DNA of 64,000 nucleotides from Hyaloraphidium curvatum (GCA_025558095.1 JAIVFI010000003.1:930001-994000); one strand, 5' to 3'. Shown: positions 11,631 to 22,812, counted from the first letter of the stretch. The notes: generated by a model from the sequence alone, not told the origin. Translations and numbers: made by a program.

Positions 11631-13610
11631 ATGCCGCCGAAAAAGAAGCTCGCCGAGCTGCGTCCCGCGCCTTCGAAGGCGCCGTCGACGCCGATGACGC
11701 GGCCGCCCACGCTCGAGGACCGAGACAAGGCCCGGCTCCGCATGTGGGTCGCCGCAAACACCGCCCATCCCCCCCGCTGACCGCTCCATGCCCACCCTGC
11801 CAGCACCGACACGCTGCTCGCCTTTCTCCCTCTGGAGCTCCGCGCGGCCGCCGCCCACAACGCGCAGCACGAGGCGCGTCACCTCGAGGCGAGCCACTTC
11901 AAAGCGCACGGCGCGACGCTCGGCTCGTACCTCCGCGCCATGCCCGAGCTCAAGAAGAAAATCGGAGGCGACGCGGGTCTCATCGATCGGCTCGCCGGCG
12001 GGGCGAGGGAGCGGAGCAGCAGCCCGTCCAGGAGCGCGAGCAGGAGCCCGTCGCGGCTGTCCAGCGCAGGGGGTTCGAGGAGCCCGTCGAAGCCAGCCAG
12101 CAGGAGCCCCTCGAAACCTTCGAGCAGGAGCCCGACAAGGAGCCCGAGTCGGAGCACGAGCAGGGGGTGGCACGAGAAGAGGGGAGAGAACGGGAACATC
12201 CCTGGTGCCGTGCAAGAAGGCGTCGAAGATGCGCATGCCGAGGACCAGGGAGAGACGGCAACCGTTGCTGTCCAGCACGATGCTGCGCCCGTGCAGGCCG
12301 TGCAGTCGGACGAGGTCGCTCTCTCCACGGACATGCAGAAGGCCGAGGAGCACGTGATTGCGGGCCCTGCGCAGGACCAGGAGACGAACAACTCCTCGGC
12401 CGTCGCTGCTGCACAGCAAGACGCACAGGAGGACCTCGCCGTCGGAGACGAGGATACTGCCGCCGCCGTGTACGACGACGCACTGGACCGCGCGCAGGTC
12501 CAGGAAGAGCTCGTTCCGCAGAAGGATGAAGAAACCCCACTCACCGAGCACAGCGGCATTCCGGTCGAAGAGATCGAGGACATCCCCGAACCGCACAGCG
12601 AAACCGGTTTCGCTTCGCCCGTTCTTCCTGCCCTCTTCAGCTTCGACGAATGCGACGAGATGCGCATGCGGTATGCCGCCGCGCACTCGATCCTCGCGTC
12701 TGCCCCCGCCTCGCACACCGGACCCCTCGTCGCTGCCCGCGAATCCGCCTGCGCGGCCATGCAGGAGTGCGCCGCCGCGTTCGCGGGGGTCTCGGCCGGA
12801 CTGGCGTTGGAAGGCGAGGTCGCGGCGGCGGTCGACGCGGCGCGGGCGGCTTCGGCGAGAGCGTTCGACGTCGTGCTCGAGTTCTCGAACGCGGTGAGGG
12901 AGGCGCAGCAGGAGCTGCCAACGGAGGGAATGGGGACGCTCGAGACGCTGCAGGCGGAGCTGGCGGCTTTCCACGAACAGCGAGCGATGCTGCGGACTTC
13001 GATCGAGGTGCTGCGCGTGCTGAACGGGGAGCTCTCGGGGAACGAAACCACGACCGGCCAGGAGCAGGCTGGGGACATGCAGATGCCGGGGATCGGATTG
13101 CAGGAAGAGGCAGTGGCGTTGCAAATCTCTGCCGAGACCGTGCAGCTCTCGATCGCCCCTATGGATGAGGAACTTGCAGCTGCCGAGCAAGATGCCACCA
13201 AGGAAACGATGCAGGAGCTTCCTGGCCCGGAGGACGAGGCACTCACCCCGCTGACCGCTGTCGCGGAGGTGGAGGAAAAGGCCGCGCCAGCCATCGAAGT
13301 CAGCGAGGCCCCCAGTGCGCAGCTCGTCACCGATCCGGAGCCCGCCAAGGTCGAGGAGGAGCCGGCGACCCCCGACACCGCGGGCACGTCGTACGAGGAG
13401 GACGCCGGGCCCGAGGAGGAGAAGCAAGCGCCGCAGCAGGAGACGGAGCGAACGGGCCTCGAGCTCGGGGACATCGTCGTCGTGGCGATGATCCCGCTCA
13501 TGATGTGGGTCGCCCACGTCGTCGGCAGCTGGGTTGAAGGGCTGATCTTGTTTCTCAGCTTCGTCTCGGTGCTCAGGAGGGTGCTGGACTACGCCGAGGC
13601 GAGGGTGTGA
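11631..13610 (+). CDS. Tail-anchored acidic protein with SP/SR repeats
   Basis: Two exons (11631-11743, 11804-13610; 60-nt intron with a CGCTGAC branch) give 639 residues. The N-terminus MPPKKKLAEL is basic. Around residues 95-150 is a serine-rich block with repeated SRSPSKP and RSPSR units, resembling SR-type phosphorylation targets. The middle is very acidic and Glu/Ala-rich with likely coiled-coil stretches. Near the C-terminus a hydrophobic stretch (VVVAMIPLMMWVAHVVGSW and a second half) ends at LRRVLDYAEARV, suggesting a hairpin or tail anchor. No family recognised. The SP-rich block next to a membrane tail suggests a regulated membrane-surface scaffold, but this is inference. Confidence 0.75.
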
Positions 13611-14067
13611 AGATCGGATCCGACAGGGAGCGGTGGGCTGGCATGGCAGAGAGCCTCTTGCAGCGGGGATCCGGGGCCGAATGGGTTGAAGAGCCGCCTA
13701 GATAGATTTCAGACGGTTCTGATGGACGCCCCAGCAGTGTTGGCTGAATGTTTTCTGTAGTCCGAATGCAGGTCTAGCGGCCCGATAGCGCAAACCGCTA
13801 AGGCCATCGTTTCCACGCGCAACCACCAACCGGGTTCCCCAGGCTGCCGCGGGCCTAGCGGCGCCTTTTTCGGCGGGCTCCAATCGCCGCCTTCACCCCA
13901 TCGTGCGTGCCGAGCGCGCGGCGCGGCGGATCTGCGGGGGACCGTGCGCGAGCTCCTTTTCGGGCGACGCTCTCGCGGCTGCCCGCCGACACCGCTCCGC
14001 ACGGTCCGCGGGATCCGCCGGCGCCCGACTTGCGGCCGCGGGCTGACGGCTCTCCGCGCAGGCGGCC
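13611..14067. other. Intergenic, upstream of NST1
   Basis: This 0.46-kb stretch separates the tail-anchored gene from NST1, both on the plus strand, and should contain the NST1 promoter and 5' leader. No ORF, tRNA or repeat was recognised. The last 150 nt become strongly GC-rich. Confidence 0.5.
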
Positions 14068-17022
14068 ATGGCGACCCCATCCGCGCACGCGCCGGCGCAC
14101 CACTCGCCGGACGATTCGTCCGACGACGACGACCTCGACGACCTCGACCCGGCCGCCGGGCAGGCCAAGAAGAAGAAGTCGAAGAAGAAGAAGAAGCCCG
14201 CCGCGCAGGCGCAGCCCGGCCTGGCGCCGCCGCCGCAGGGCAAGGCAAAGGACGTGTGGTACAAGTCGCCCACGGACGAGCGGCACCGCATCCGCGAGTA
14301 CTGGCTCGGCCTGACCGAGGAGGAGCGGCGGAAGCTGGTGCGGCTCGAGAAGGAGAGCGTGCTCAAGAAGATGAAGGAGCAGGGCAGGCACACCTGCCAG
14401 TGCTCCGTGTGCGGGCGCAAGAGGTGGGCGCTCCGGGCCCTCGCCGGGCGTGCGGCGCTGACCCCGTCCCGCCCGTTGCGCGTCTCGTTCGTTCCTGCGG
14501 CGACCGATCCGCCAGGCACGTCATCGAGGAGGAGCTCGAGCTGCTCTACGACGCCTACTACGAGGAGCTCGAGAACTTTGCCAAGACGGCCCCCACGGCG
14601 CCCAACGCCGCCACGGCCACCTCCTCCGCGGGCATCCCCTTCCCGTTTTCCGACCAGCCGGCGCCGATCCCGACGTCGCGCCCGCACAGGCACCACCACC
14701 ACCACCATCCGCACGGGCACCATCACCACCACGGGCACCACCATCACGACGATGAGAGCGCCAGCGGGAGCGAGGACGAGAGCGGGAGCGAGTACGGGAG
14801 CCACGGCGGGAGCACCCACGGGAGCACGGGGGAGCACAGGCCGCATGGGGCGACTCTTGGGCTCGACCTCATCGGCGGCGGGATGACCGTCAAGGGTGGG
14901 TTGCCAAATATGCTCGCTTGCGGCTCTCTACCCAGCAAACTCACATTTCGCCCCGTGTCAGGCGGCCTGCTCACCATGGCCGACGATTTCCTCAAGAACG
15001 ACGGGCGCAAGTTCCTCGACCTCATGGAGCAGCTCGCCGAGCGCAAGATCCGGCAGCTGGACGCCGAGTCGGGCGCCGGGGGCGACGCGGGGTCAGCGGC
15101 GAGCGCGGCCGAGAACGGGTACGACGAGGAGGAGTCGGGCGAGGAGGACTACGAGGACGACGAATACGACGAGGAGGTGCGTCTTGTTCGCCTTGCGGTG
15201 CGGCGTGGCGACGCGTTGATCGGCGCTGATTGCGCACCGCGCTCCGCAGGACTCCATGACCGAGGAGCAGCGCATGGAGGAGGGCCGCCGCATGTTCCAG
15301 ATCTTCGCCGCCAAGATGTTCGAGCAGCGCGTCCTCGCCGCCTACCGCGAAAAGGTCGCGCTGGAGCGGCAGCAGCGCCTCTTCGAGGAGCTCGAGGAGG
15401 AGGAGCGTGCGCAGGCCGAGCGCGAGATCTCGCGGGCGCGCAAGAACGAGAAGAAGAAGGCCAAGATTAAGGCGGAGAAGCAGAAGCGGGACGAGGAAAA
15501 GAAGGAGCTCGAGCGGCAGAAGGCAGAGGAGGAGAGCAGGGCCAAGGAGGAGGAGGAGCGCAGGCGCCGCGACCGGGAGGAGCGCGAGCGGGCGGAAAAG
15601 GCCAAGAAGGACGAGGAGCGGCGCAAGCGCGAGGAGGAGGAGGCGCGCAAGCGGGAGGAGCAGGCGCGCAAGGAGCGGGAGAAGAAGGAGCGGGCGGACA
15701 AGGCGCGCAAGGAGAAGGAGGATCGCGAGGCCAAGGTGCGCGAGGCCAAGGAGCGCGAGGAGAAGGAGAAGGCCGCCAAGGCCGAGGCCGAGAGGCGCGA
15801 GCGCGAGGACAAGGAACGGGAGGAGCGCGAGCGCAAGGAGGCCGAGGAGGCCAGCAGGGCGGCGGCCGCGCCGGCCAAGGCAGCCGCGCCGGCGCCCGTC
15901 GCGCCACAGCCGCAGCGGCCGGCGCAAGGGGTGCCCGGGCAGCCGCCGGTGAGGCCGATCATGGTCAACCCGAACCGGAGCCCGCGTCCGGCCGGGTCCG
16001 TGCGGCCGGCGCCGCCGGTTCGACCCGTGGTCGCGGCTCTCGCGCAGCCTGGGCGCCCTCCGGCCAGGCCGGTGGTCGGCGCGAGGCCGCATGCTCCGAT
16101 CCAGCCCGCGGTGGCATACCCTGGTGCGAGGCCGCCTGCGGGTCCTCCGCAGGGGCCCGGCGCGGTGCGCTACCCGCAGCCCGGGGCCAGGCCGCCTGTT
16201 CCGCCTGCGCAGGCGGCGCCGCTGCCGCTTTCTACCTCGCCGCTGCCCCTTTCGACGTCGCCGCTCCCGCCGGCGCCCAGGCCCGCCGCCGCTCCCATCG
16301 GTGCTGGCAGGCCGGTGCAGGCGCCTCCCGCTCCGATCGGCGCGGGCAGGCAGACGGCCTCGCCGACGCCTCACCTGCCTACCCCGAAGCCCATCGGCCC
16401 TCCCAGGCCGTCCTCGGACTCTTTGGGCGGCTCGGCCGCCCTGGATGCAGCCCAAGGGGGCGCACAGGGCGAGCACACTTCCGGGTCGGACGATTCCGCC
16501 GCGGCGGGCGGGACTTCGCAGGCGCAGGACGAGGTCTGGAAGCTTTCCGCTCTCGGCGGCGAGATCGTCGAGCGCCCCAAGCACGGGATCGGGCAGGCTC
16601 CCGTCGCCGCGCCCATGCCCTCCGGGCACGTGGTCCGGCCCGCCGCCTTTTTCGACATCTTTGGCGGCGGTGCCGGGGCCCCCGTGGCCGTCAACGGCGC
16701 TTCCGCGGGTCTGCCGTCCCCCATGGCCAATGGCGCAGGGGCGCCGATCGGCGCGCAGCCGCGCATGCCCACGACCACCTCGGGCGTCGCGCAGCTGACG
16801 GGGATCGGATCCGGCCTCAGCCTTTCGCCGCTCCTGGGCACGGGCCTGGGGGCGATCGCAACCCCGGCGGGCGTCGGAGTGCCCGACATCTGGGGCCCCT
16901 CGACGGGCTCCGTGTCGTGGTCGGCGGCGCCGACGGGGCAGGCGCTCGGGTTCGCGCCGGGGTACGGGAGGCCGCCGGCCAGGCCGCAGCAGGCGCCTGG
17001 GACGAGGCCGGCCGGTTGGTGA
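14068..17022 (+). CDS. NST1: NST1-like stress response protein
   Basis: Fungal Nst1 proteins affect salt tolerance and RNA-granule-associated functions; their biochemistry is poorly defined. Exons 14068-14423, 14516-14895, 14962-15176 and 15250-17022 give 907 residues in frame. Diagnostic features are [19 protein letters not shown], the [20 protein letters not shown] cysteine block continuing into [12 protein letters not shown], an acidic region, then [20 protein letters not shown], followed by a long charged coiled coil of EEREKKEK type (about residues 340-540). The tail is Pro/Ala/Gly-rich. A histidine-rich run (about residues 175-200) lies between the Cys block and the acidic region. The second intron is 66 nt and stop-free in frame, so its retention would also be translatable. 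A plausible orthologue; orthology by motif only. Confidence 0.88.
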
Positions 17023-17299
17023 GACACGATGTACACATTGGCATCACGAAGGGAGGCGGCCCGAGGGGTGTGGCCGGGTTGTTCTACGATCGTTACTGCG
17101 TGTCCAGGTCGAGAGAGGCCTTCATTTCAAAGGCGGCATTCATTTCGTGCCTTCGTTTCGTCACCACGTACCGCCTGAATTGATCGGTTGTGACGCCATC
17201 CCTTGGACCCATTTTTCACGCGCCACGCACCTCTCGCGACCATCCCGCGCAGAGGAGAGCAGTTACGCGTCGTTTGGCCGCGCGGACCCGCTCTTCGGC

Positions 17300-18511
17300 A
17301 TGGCATCGCTGCTCGGTCGCCGTGCCGTGGCCGTCCTGTTGTGGTGCCTGCTAGCCACGCTCCTTGTCGGCGCTGCCGATGCCGCGAAGAAAGGTTCCAA
17401 GAAGAAGCCCAAGCTTACGCCGTCGACCATCACGCCTTCCGAAGACGATGAGACGCTGCTGAATGCGCTCACGTGCGCCGACACCCAGTTCCTGTCCCTG
17501 ACCTGCAAGAAGACGAAGGGCACTGTGATCAGGATCACGCCGGACAGCATCGCTTTTGCCGGCGGCGACGCGTGCGCCCCGCCCGAGAGGAGATTGAAGA
17601 AGCGGGAGGACGACGACGACGACGACGAGGAAGAAAGCGACGAAGATCCGTGCGCTCTCGAGGACGAGGCCAAGAGCGCTGCGGTGGAGGCAGTGACCAA
17701 GAAGTGTGAGGGGAAGGTGTCCTGCAGCGGCCAAGTGAAGGATTTCGTCGCGATTCCGGAGGAATGCAAAGGAGGAGTGAGTCGCGAGGATGCGATGACG
17801 CTTACCGTCCCTGACCTACTTTCATACTGCTCCACAAGAACCTTGCGATTCAGTTCACGTGCAGCAAACCTGGAAAGAAGAAGCCAGGAAAAGCGGGAGG
17901 GGCCGGCCCAGGAGCCGGATCGGGCTCCGGCTCAGGAAGCGGATCGAGCTCAGGAAGCTCTACCGGACCCATCGCTCCCCCAGCGGACTCTGGCCGTGGT
18001 AAGTAACCTCACGGCCGTGCTTCACATTGTGTCTCTCAGTTCTAATGTATCCTTCTCAGGTACCTCAGGGTCGGACTCCAAGTGCTCCGGCATTGCGCCC
18101 GACCCATGGGCGACAGAGCAAGCGAGATTGTACATTGACCTCATGCGCCAACAGGAAGGGAAGCTCGGGTTCTACGGATGGGCGTGCTCTACAGGAACCA
18201 AGCCCGGCCGAGTCGTGTTGCAAGTTGTTTCGGCCTCGGACACGAAGGGGAGCGATCTCCAGGTGCTCCCAAAGTGTTACCGGAACGAGGACATTATTTT
18301 CAATGACGACGCGGCGGTGTGGGGCGCATGCGGTGGAGGCCCGGGGCCCATCTTTGGAATGCGATTCATGATCATCGTTCCGGTCACGCCAGATCTGGTA
18401 GGCCGGTTCGTCTCGGTCATTGCGCTGGACCCGGACAAGAAGCGAGGAAAGAACACCGGCTTCGGGCAGGATAAAGCAAGCGAGGGAAGTGACCCGCTGA
18501 AAGTCACTTGA
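17300..18511 (+). CDS. Secreted SUEL/rhamnose-lectin-like protein
   Basis: Three exons (17300-17776, 17839-17998, 18060-18511) give 362 residues. The ATG at 17300 opens a signal peptide (AVLLWCLLATLLVGAADA). Residues about 50-170 show the cysteine spacing of the galactose/rhamnose-binding SUEL lectin fold: LTCADTQFLSLTCKK, VIRITPDSIAF, KKCEGKVSCSGQV, EECKGG and, after splicing, NLAIQFTC. An acidic insertion (KKREDDDDDDEE) interrupts the domain. A Gly/Ser linker then leads to a 160-residue C-terminal domain with four cysteines (DSKCSGIAPDPW, WACSTGTKPG, LPKCYRNEDI, GACGGGPG) that I do not recognise. Probably extracellular glycan-binding. The lectin call rests on motif memory, not on a search. 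Confidence 0.75.
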   Translation: MASLLGRRAVAVLLWCLLATLLVGAADAAKKGSKKKPKLTPSTITPSEDDETLLNALTCADTQFLSLTCKKTKGTVIRITPDSIAFAGGDACAPPERRLKKREDDDDDDEEESDEDPCALEDEAKSAAVEAVTKKCEGKVSCSGQVKDFVAIPEECKGGVSREDAMTLTVPDLLSYCSTRTLRFSSRAANLERRSQEKREGPAQEPDRAPAQEADRAQEALPDPSLPQRTLAVVSNLTAVLHIVSLSSNVSFSGTSGSDSKCSGIAPDPWATEQARLYIDLMRQQEGKLGFYGWACSTGTKPGRVVLQVVSASDTKGSDLQVLPKCYRNEDIIFNDDAAVWGACGGGPGPIFGMRFMIIVPVTPDLVGRFVSVIALDPDKKRGKNTGFGQDKASEGSDPLKVT

Positions 18512-18841
18512 TTGCTTCGATGATATTCAGTCGTGTAAACTGCTACCGGGTTTAACGCCTGTAGTATACTCCTGGCGAATGGATGCTTGTTGGTTCCAAA
18601 GGCGGACCTAGGAGAGATGTTCCGACGATACGCCGACTCGAAGCTTGGGCAGGTCATTCATGTAGTGTCGTAGAGGGGGTCCGCTACATGTACGCCTGAA
18701 CAGCTAGCTCCTCATTACACACATGTTGGGCACTTTGAGGGGGCTGGAGGGTCGGCTATTCTCGCGGCCCGATATCTCCACGCCAACCCTCTTCTACATC
18801 GCACGCTACGTGCGCTCGTTGGCTCCCACATTCACGCGGCC
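18512..18841. other. Intergenic, upstream of thioesterase
   Basis: About 330 nt between the lectin-like gene and the thioesterase gene, both on plus. It should hold the lectin 3' end and the thioesterase promoter. An upstream ATG at 18723 opens a 65-codon frame with no recognisable product. No repeat was seen. Confidence 0.45.
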
Positions 18842-19938
18842 ATGGCGACGCTATCAGCCGAGGGTGCCGTGGTCGAGGACGAACCGGCTGCCCCTGCCGG
18901 CCCCCGCGACCCCACCTTGATTTACTTCACGAACACCCTGTTCGACTCGGCCCCCGTCTCCGTGGGCGAGCCGTTCCCGTCTCTACCGGATCCTCCAGAC
19001 CAGAAAGTGCCTCCGCGGCCGCATTTCTTCCCGCTCCCGATCACCCTGTCGATGTCGCCGCGGCCGCCGATAAACCTCGTCCATCAACATGTCGGATGGG
19101 CGCTTCCCGAGAAATGGGAGTGGAATCCGAGGATGGCCATCCTGCGTGGCGATCCTTTTCATCTCCGCTATGATTATGGCAGCGAGGTCTTGTGGCAGCG
19201 GGGTCGATTGATGCTCGGCATGAACGTAAGCTGCTCGACAGCCTGATCGAGCTCTAGTCTGAATCCACGTCGCTTCAGGCCCAAGGACCGCCGGGGAACG
19301 GCCACGGTGGCAGTATAGCTGCTGTCTTGGACGACATGGTCGGCAACTTTGGCGCCAACGCCGCCATGCAGCTCCACATGGAGGGCAAGATCCAAAGCAT
19401 GCCCGAGTTTGCCCACATCCCGCCGGACACGCACACCTACATCGCGCGGGCGCTGGATCGTTACGACGCCTTGCCGGAGGCCGAACGCGCCCGGATCCCG
19501 ATTCATCCGGACCTGACCATCGACGGCCTCCGTACGTTGAGGGACAAGAGGCTGCCGTACACGCCGGCGGAGATTTCCTTCATCGTTCCCGTGCTCGCCA
19601 CATCCATGCGCCGCGGGGGCACCGGCAGGGATGGCTCGTCAGCACCCCCGTCGATCCTGGTGTCGGAAATCTCGTGCAAGCTGAAGCGAAGGATCCCGCT
19701 GCTGACGCGGCTCGCCGTCCGCGCCCGTCTGGCCGGCGTGGAGGGCAAGAGGATCAGGGTAGTTGCGGAGATCTGGGGGAAGAAGAATACGAGGATCAGC
19801 GCCCTCGAGGAGGACGTATCGGGCGGTTGGGAAGGGCACTGGGATGTGCTCCTCGCCGAGGGCAAGGGCACGTGCGTGATTCTCTACAACCCGGAGTTTA
19901 TGAATCCTAATAAGGGTAAAGGATCGGCAAAGATGTAG
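18842..19938 (+). CDS. Hot-dog thioesterase (THEM4/PaaI-like) with insertion
   Basis: Probable acyl-CoA thioesterase. Exons 18842-19225 and 19279-19938 (53-nt intron) give 347 residues. After an N-terminal extension comes GPPGNGHGGSIAAVLDDMVG, the central-helix signature of THEM4-like hot-dog thioesterases (GHGG then Asp on the helix). The matching second half, LLTRLAVRARLAGVEGKRIR followed by VVAEIWGKKNTRI, ends the fold. Between them lie roughly 110 residues, longer than the usual spacing, including a predicted helical PDTHTYIARALDRYDALPEA segment. The C-terminus ends with a Lys-rich tail. It converges on the MDR oxidoreductase gene, with only 28 nt between stop codons. Family likely; substrate unknown. 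Confidence 0.8.
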
Positions 19939-19966
19939 ACGAGACTTCTGTTTAACTTCTGAGGTC

Positions 19967-21162
19967 TCACAGTTTCGATATCACCGAGCTCCCAATCTTC
20001 GGATCCTTGACCTCCAAGAACGCCTTGCCAAAGTTGTCCCCAGACACCATCCCGGCCCAGTACGCCACCGCGTTCTCCAGCCCCTTCCGCCCGTCCTCCT
20101 TGAACTTGCCGAGGAACACCTTGCCCCCTCCCGTCCTCCTCCAGAACTCGTCGATGACCTGCCGCGAAGGTGAGCGCCCGATCGCCAGGACCAACGTCGC
20201 GCCCCGCCCACCTGCGCCCGCTTGTCGCGCACGCCGAACGAGCCCATTCTGATCCCGTTCTTCTTGAGCACCTCATGCGCCGCGGGGGAGAGCGGAGGAA
20301 CCGCAGACTGCGGCAGGTTGACGGACGAGATCCGGCCGCAGAGGCTAATCCTTGCCCCCTTGTTGGCGCGCAGGATCGCGGCCTCCAGGGTTGCCCCGCC
20401 GACATTGTCGAACATGAAATCAATGCCGTCCGGGCACAGCTCCGCGAGGGCTTCCGGCGTCGCGCGCTTCTTGTAGTTGAAAACCGCGTCGATCCCGAGG
20501 TTGTCCCGGAGGTAGGCGCACTTTTCGTCCGTGCCGGCCGAGCCCACGACCCGCAGGCCCGGGACGAGCATCTTGCACAGGACCACGACGCACTGCCCAA
20601 CAGCACCGGCAGCGCCCGAGACGAAGAGGGTCTCCCCGGAACGCGGCGGGTCGAAGTTGTGGAAGAGACCGACGAAGGCGGTGAGGCCGGGAGATCCCAA
20701 GGGCCCGACGTAGTAGCTCAGGGGCACGTTGCCGTCTCCTCCCTTCCCGTCGTCCGGGCAACCGACTATCATCCTGTAGACCTCCATCGCGTCGATCTGG
20801 TCCTTCCGCAGAATCTGGTAGTCGCTCCAGGCGGTCATGATGCTCGACACGACGCTCCCGGCCGGATATTTCGCGTTGCGCGACTTTAGAACCCTCGAGA
20901 CACCGTAGCCCTCGACAGGATCATTGAGCCGGAACGCGCCGTACTGCACGCCGGGCAACCACGTGCCCTTGCGCATGCGGTTGCGCATGTACGCGTCGAC
21001 CGAGATGTAGAGCGTCTCTAGGAGGATGTCGCCGTCCCCGAGCAAGCCCGGCGCGTCCGTGTCGAGCTCCGAGGTGGACAGTTTGAAATCCCGCTCCATG
21101 GAGGGCATGGTGCCCTCGGGCGGGTTGGAGACGAGGAGGATGGAGCGGTTCGCGAGCTTCAT
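19967..21162 (-). CDS. MDR-family NADP-dependent oxidoreductase
   Basis: Medium-chain reductase of the prostaglandin/leukotriene-B4/curcumin-reductase type, which reduces alpha,beta-unsaturated carbonyls with NADPH and needs no zinc. Exons 21162-20212 and 20158-19967 (53-nt intron) give 380 residues. The N-terminal catalytic part has ISVDAYMRNRM and GYGVSRVL; the Rossmann part has ETLFVSGAAGAVGQCVVVLC (AxxGxxG) followed by FNYKKRATPEALAELCPDGI and FMFDNVGGATLEAAI. The C-terminal exon carries KVFLGKFKEDGRKGLENAV. I chose the start MKLANRSILLVSNPPEG because it aligns with the family start; the open frame continues upstream without a better ATG. Confidence 0.92.
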
Positions 21163-21550
21163 CGCGACGATGTTTCGAGACGGTGTCTCCCGCGCCGAAA
21201 GCGGGCCGCAATCACGCGCACCGGTTCTCCCCCTGTTCGTTCTCTGAACTGGAAAGAGGAATAGGACGCACTTGATTGACTCGATTGATACAGGGTGCTG
21301 CACAGTACACTTTGCCCTTCGTCGCGGCGGGACGAGGTGGGCCGATCTCCCAGATTCACAGTCATTTGTCGATGTCGAGGTCGAGTTCATTCGAAGCCGT
21401 CAGGTAGCACATGTCCATTTGTCCGCGTCTGTCCATGTTTTTGTGGGTATGCTAGAGAATGCTGAGGTAAGCACGATGCGGAACGAAGGAACGGACCCGG
21501 GGGTGCGCACTCGTGATGTTGTCCAGGGCAGGGGTCGGGGTGTCGAAGAC
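21163..21550. other. Intergenic, upstream of MDR gene
   Basis: About 390 nt upstream of the MDR start on the minus strand. A plus-strand frame (21272-22078) crosses it but has no recognisable domain and overlaps a more plausible minus-strand frame. No RNA gene or repeat recognised. Confidence 0.4.
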
Positions 21551-22257
21551 TTAAAACAGGAGATCGCCGTCGGCCGCGGGGTCCGCGGTTTCCCAGGAAG
21601 CGGGCGAAACGGCGACGGCCGTCAGCCGGCCGTTGCGTGGGTCGTTTGCATGCATGCGCGGGGTTTTGAGGGTGACTACCGAAGTGCGGGCCTGGACATG
21701 CTCGCTTTGGTTGGCGGACATCCAGCCGGACGGACCGGCTGCGCTTGCTTGGCCAGCGGCAATCGCCGGACGCACCATTATCAAGGTCCCTTGGTTTGCG
21801 GCGGCGAGATCCGCGTCGTGAAGGAACGCCTCCAGCGATTCCAGCACGACGGACGTTGTCGAAAGCTGGCGATGGTCCCCGGCATTCCCCAGCGGGTAAT
21901 GCACGTGGACGACGATGCTGACCCCCGGAAGCGCTTCGCGCGGGTCGGGGGCGGGACGGTCTTGGCCCCTAGTGGTGTGCTTGCTCCCGTACGGGTGGTG
22001 CCGATCCCCGGTAAAGTGGCGGCGAGCGACCGTCGGCGACACATCCGGTTTATTCCAACCGGACATTTCTGGCGATAGCGGCGGCGTCGGAAGGCCGTCC
22101 CGGGTGGGGTGATGCGCGCAGTGGCGCCAACCCTGCTCCTCTGCACGGCCGCGTCGAGCGCGGCCGGGTCGTCTTTCAGCGCGCGGATGGCGGCGACGGT
22201 GAGCCCGCCGCGATAAACGCGGGGGTTTGCCGGCGCGCGGTCGGCCGCGCGGGACAT
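21551..22257 (-). CDS. Uncertain hypothetical gene
   Basis: Two overlapping minus-strand frames look protein-like in different parts. The upstream frame starts MSRAADRAPANPRVYRGG and reads well to about 22130. The downstream frame (from about 22065) reads PGVSIVVHVHYPLGNAGDH and on to a stop at 21551 with low arginine content. A splice using donor GTTGGC near 22130 and acceptor CGCCAG near 22070 links the area but not cleanly in phase, so the join is unresolved. No domain recognised. It may be a real two- or three-exon gene, a decayed one, or chance open frames. Confidence 0.3.
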
Positions 22258-22812
22258 TGCTAGTTTGCTGGTCCGGATGTCCGGTTCCCAGATGTCCAGG
22301 TTCCGAGCAGTGCCGCAGCGGGCCGTGGCGGATGGCCGACGGTGGCGATGTCGCGATGGCGCTGCTTGCTTGCTGCGGTGCGCGGAGGCGATCTTTTGTC
22401 GAGTCCTGATTGTCTTGTCCCGCGAGGAGTGATGGGGTGGACGCAGCGCGGATCGAGATTGGGCTCGATGAAAGTCGCGCGGATGGATCTAGCCTTCCCG
22501 TTTCGCGTCCCAGAGCTCTGATGAATTGCATGCTATGATTGCTGGGCCCAACCGCCGGGATTCCATCGAACTAAGCGGGCATTCTCACGGCGGCCATCGC
22601 AGAGCTCACCCGTGCCGTCGGGCCCCTTTCCAGGCGCCATCACGCCCATCAAAGATAGGCAACGAGCTTTTTTTGTATTGTACATTATCATGCGGCTTCA
22701 GAGCGCCAGTTCCGGAGGATCGGCAATGAGGAGCGAGCTGGACCGACGGTCTTTTGAGACTTGAGACGCCCCGCAAGCTCATTGCTCTCCTGAAGCGTCT
22801 TGTAGACCCGCC
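22258..22812. other. Intergenic
   Basis: About 555 nt between the uncertain minus-strand gene and the small membrane protein gene on plus. It would serve as a shared divergent promoter if both are real. A local A/T-richer patch near 22665-22695 (gagctttttttgtattg) stands out from the GC-rich surroundings and could be a core promoter element. No coding frame was convincing. Confidence 0.4.

Noticed and set aside
11352-13517. Long minus-strand frame opposite the SP-repeat gene
   Set aside because: Composition is Arg/Leu/Ser-rich with no domain, while the plus strand has consistent splice sites, repeats and a membrane tail.
13760-13860. Sequence with a GGGTTCCCC arm that hinted at a tRNA
   Set aside because: No consistent cloverleaf or GGTTCRANNCC box was found.
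15022-16629. 535-codon minus-strand frame opposite NST1
   Set aside because: Leu/Arg-rich reverse complement of the charged coiled coil; the NST1 signature on plus is clear.
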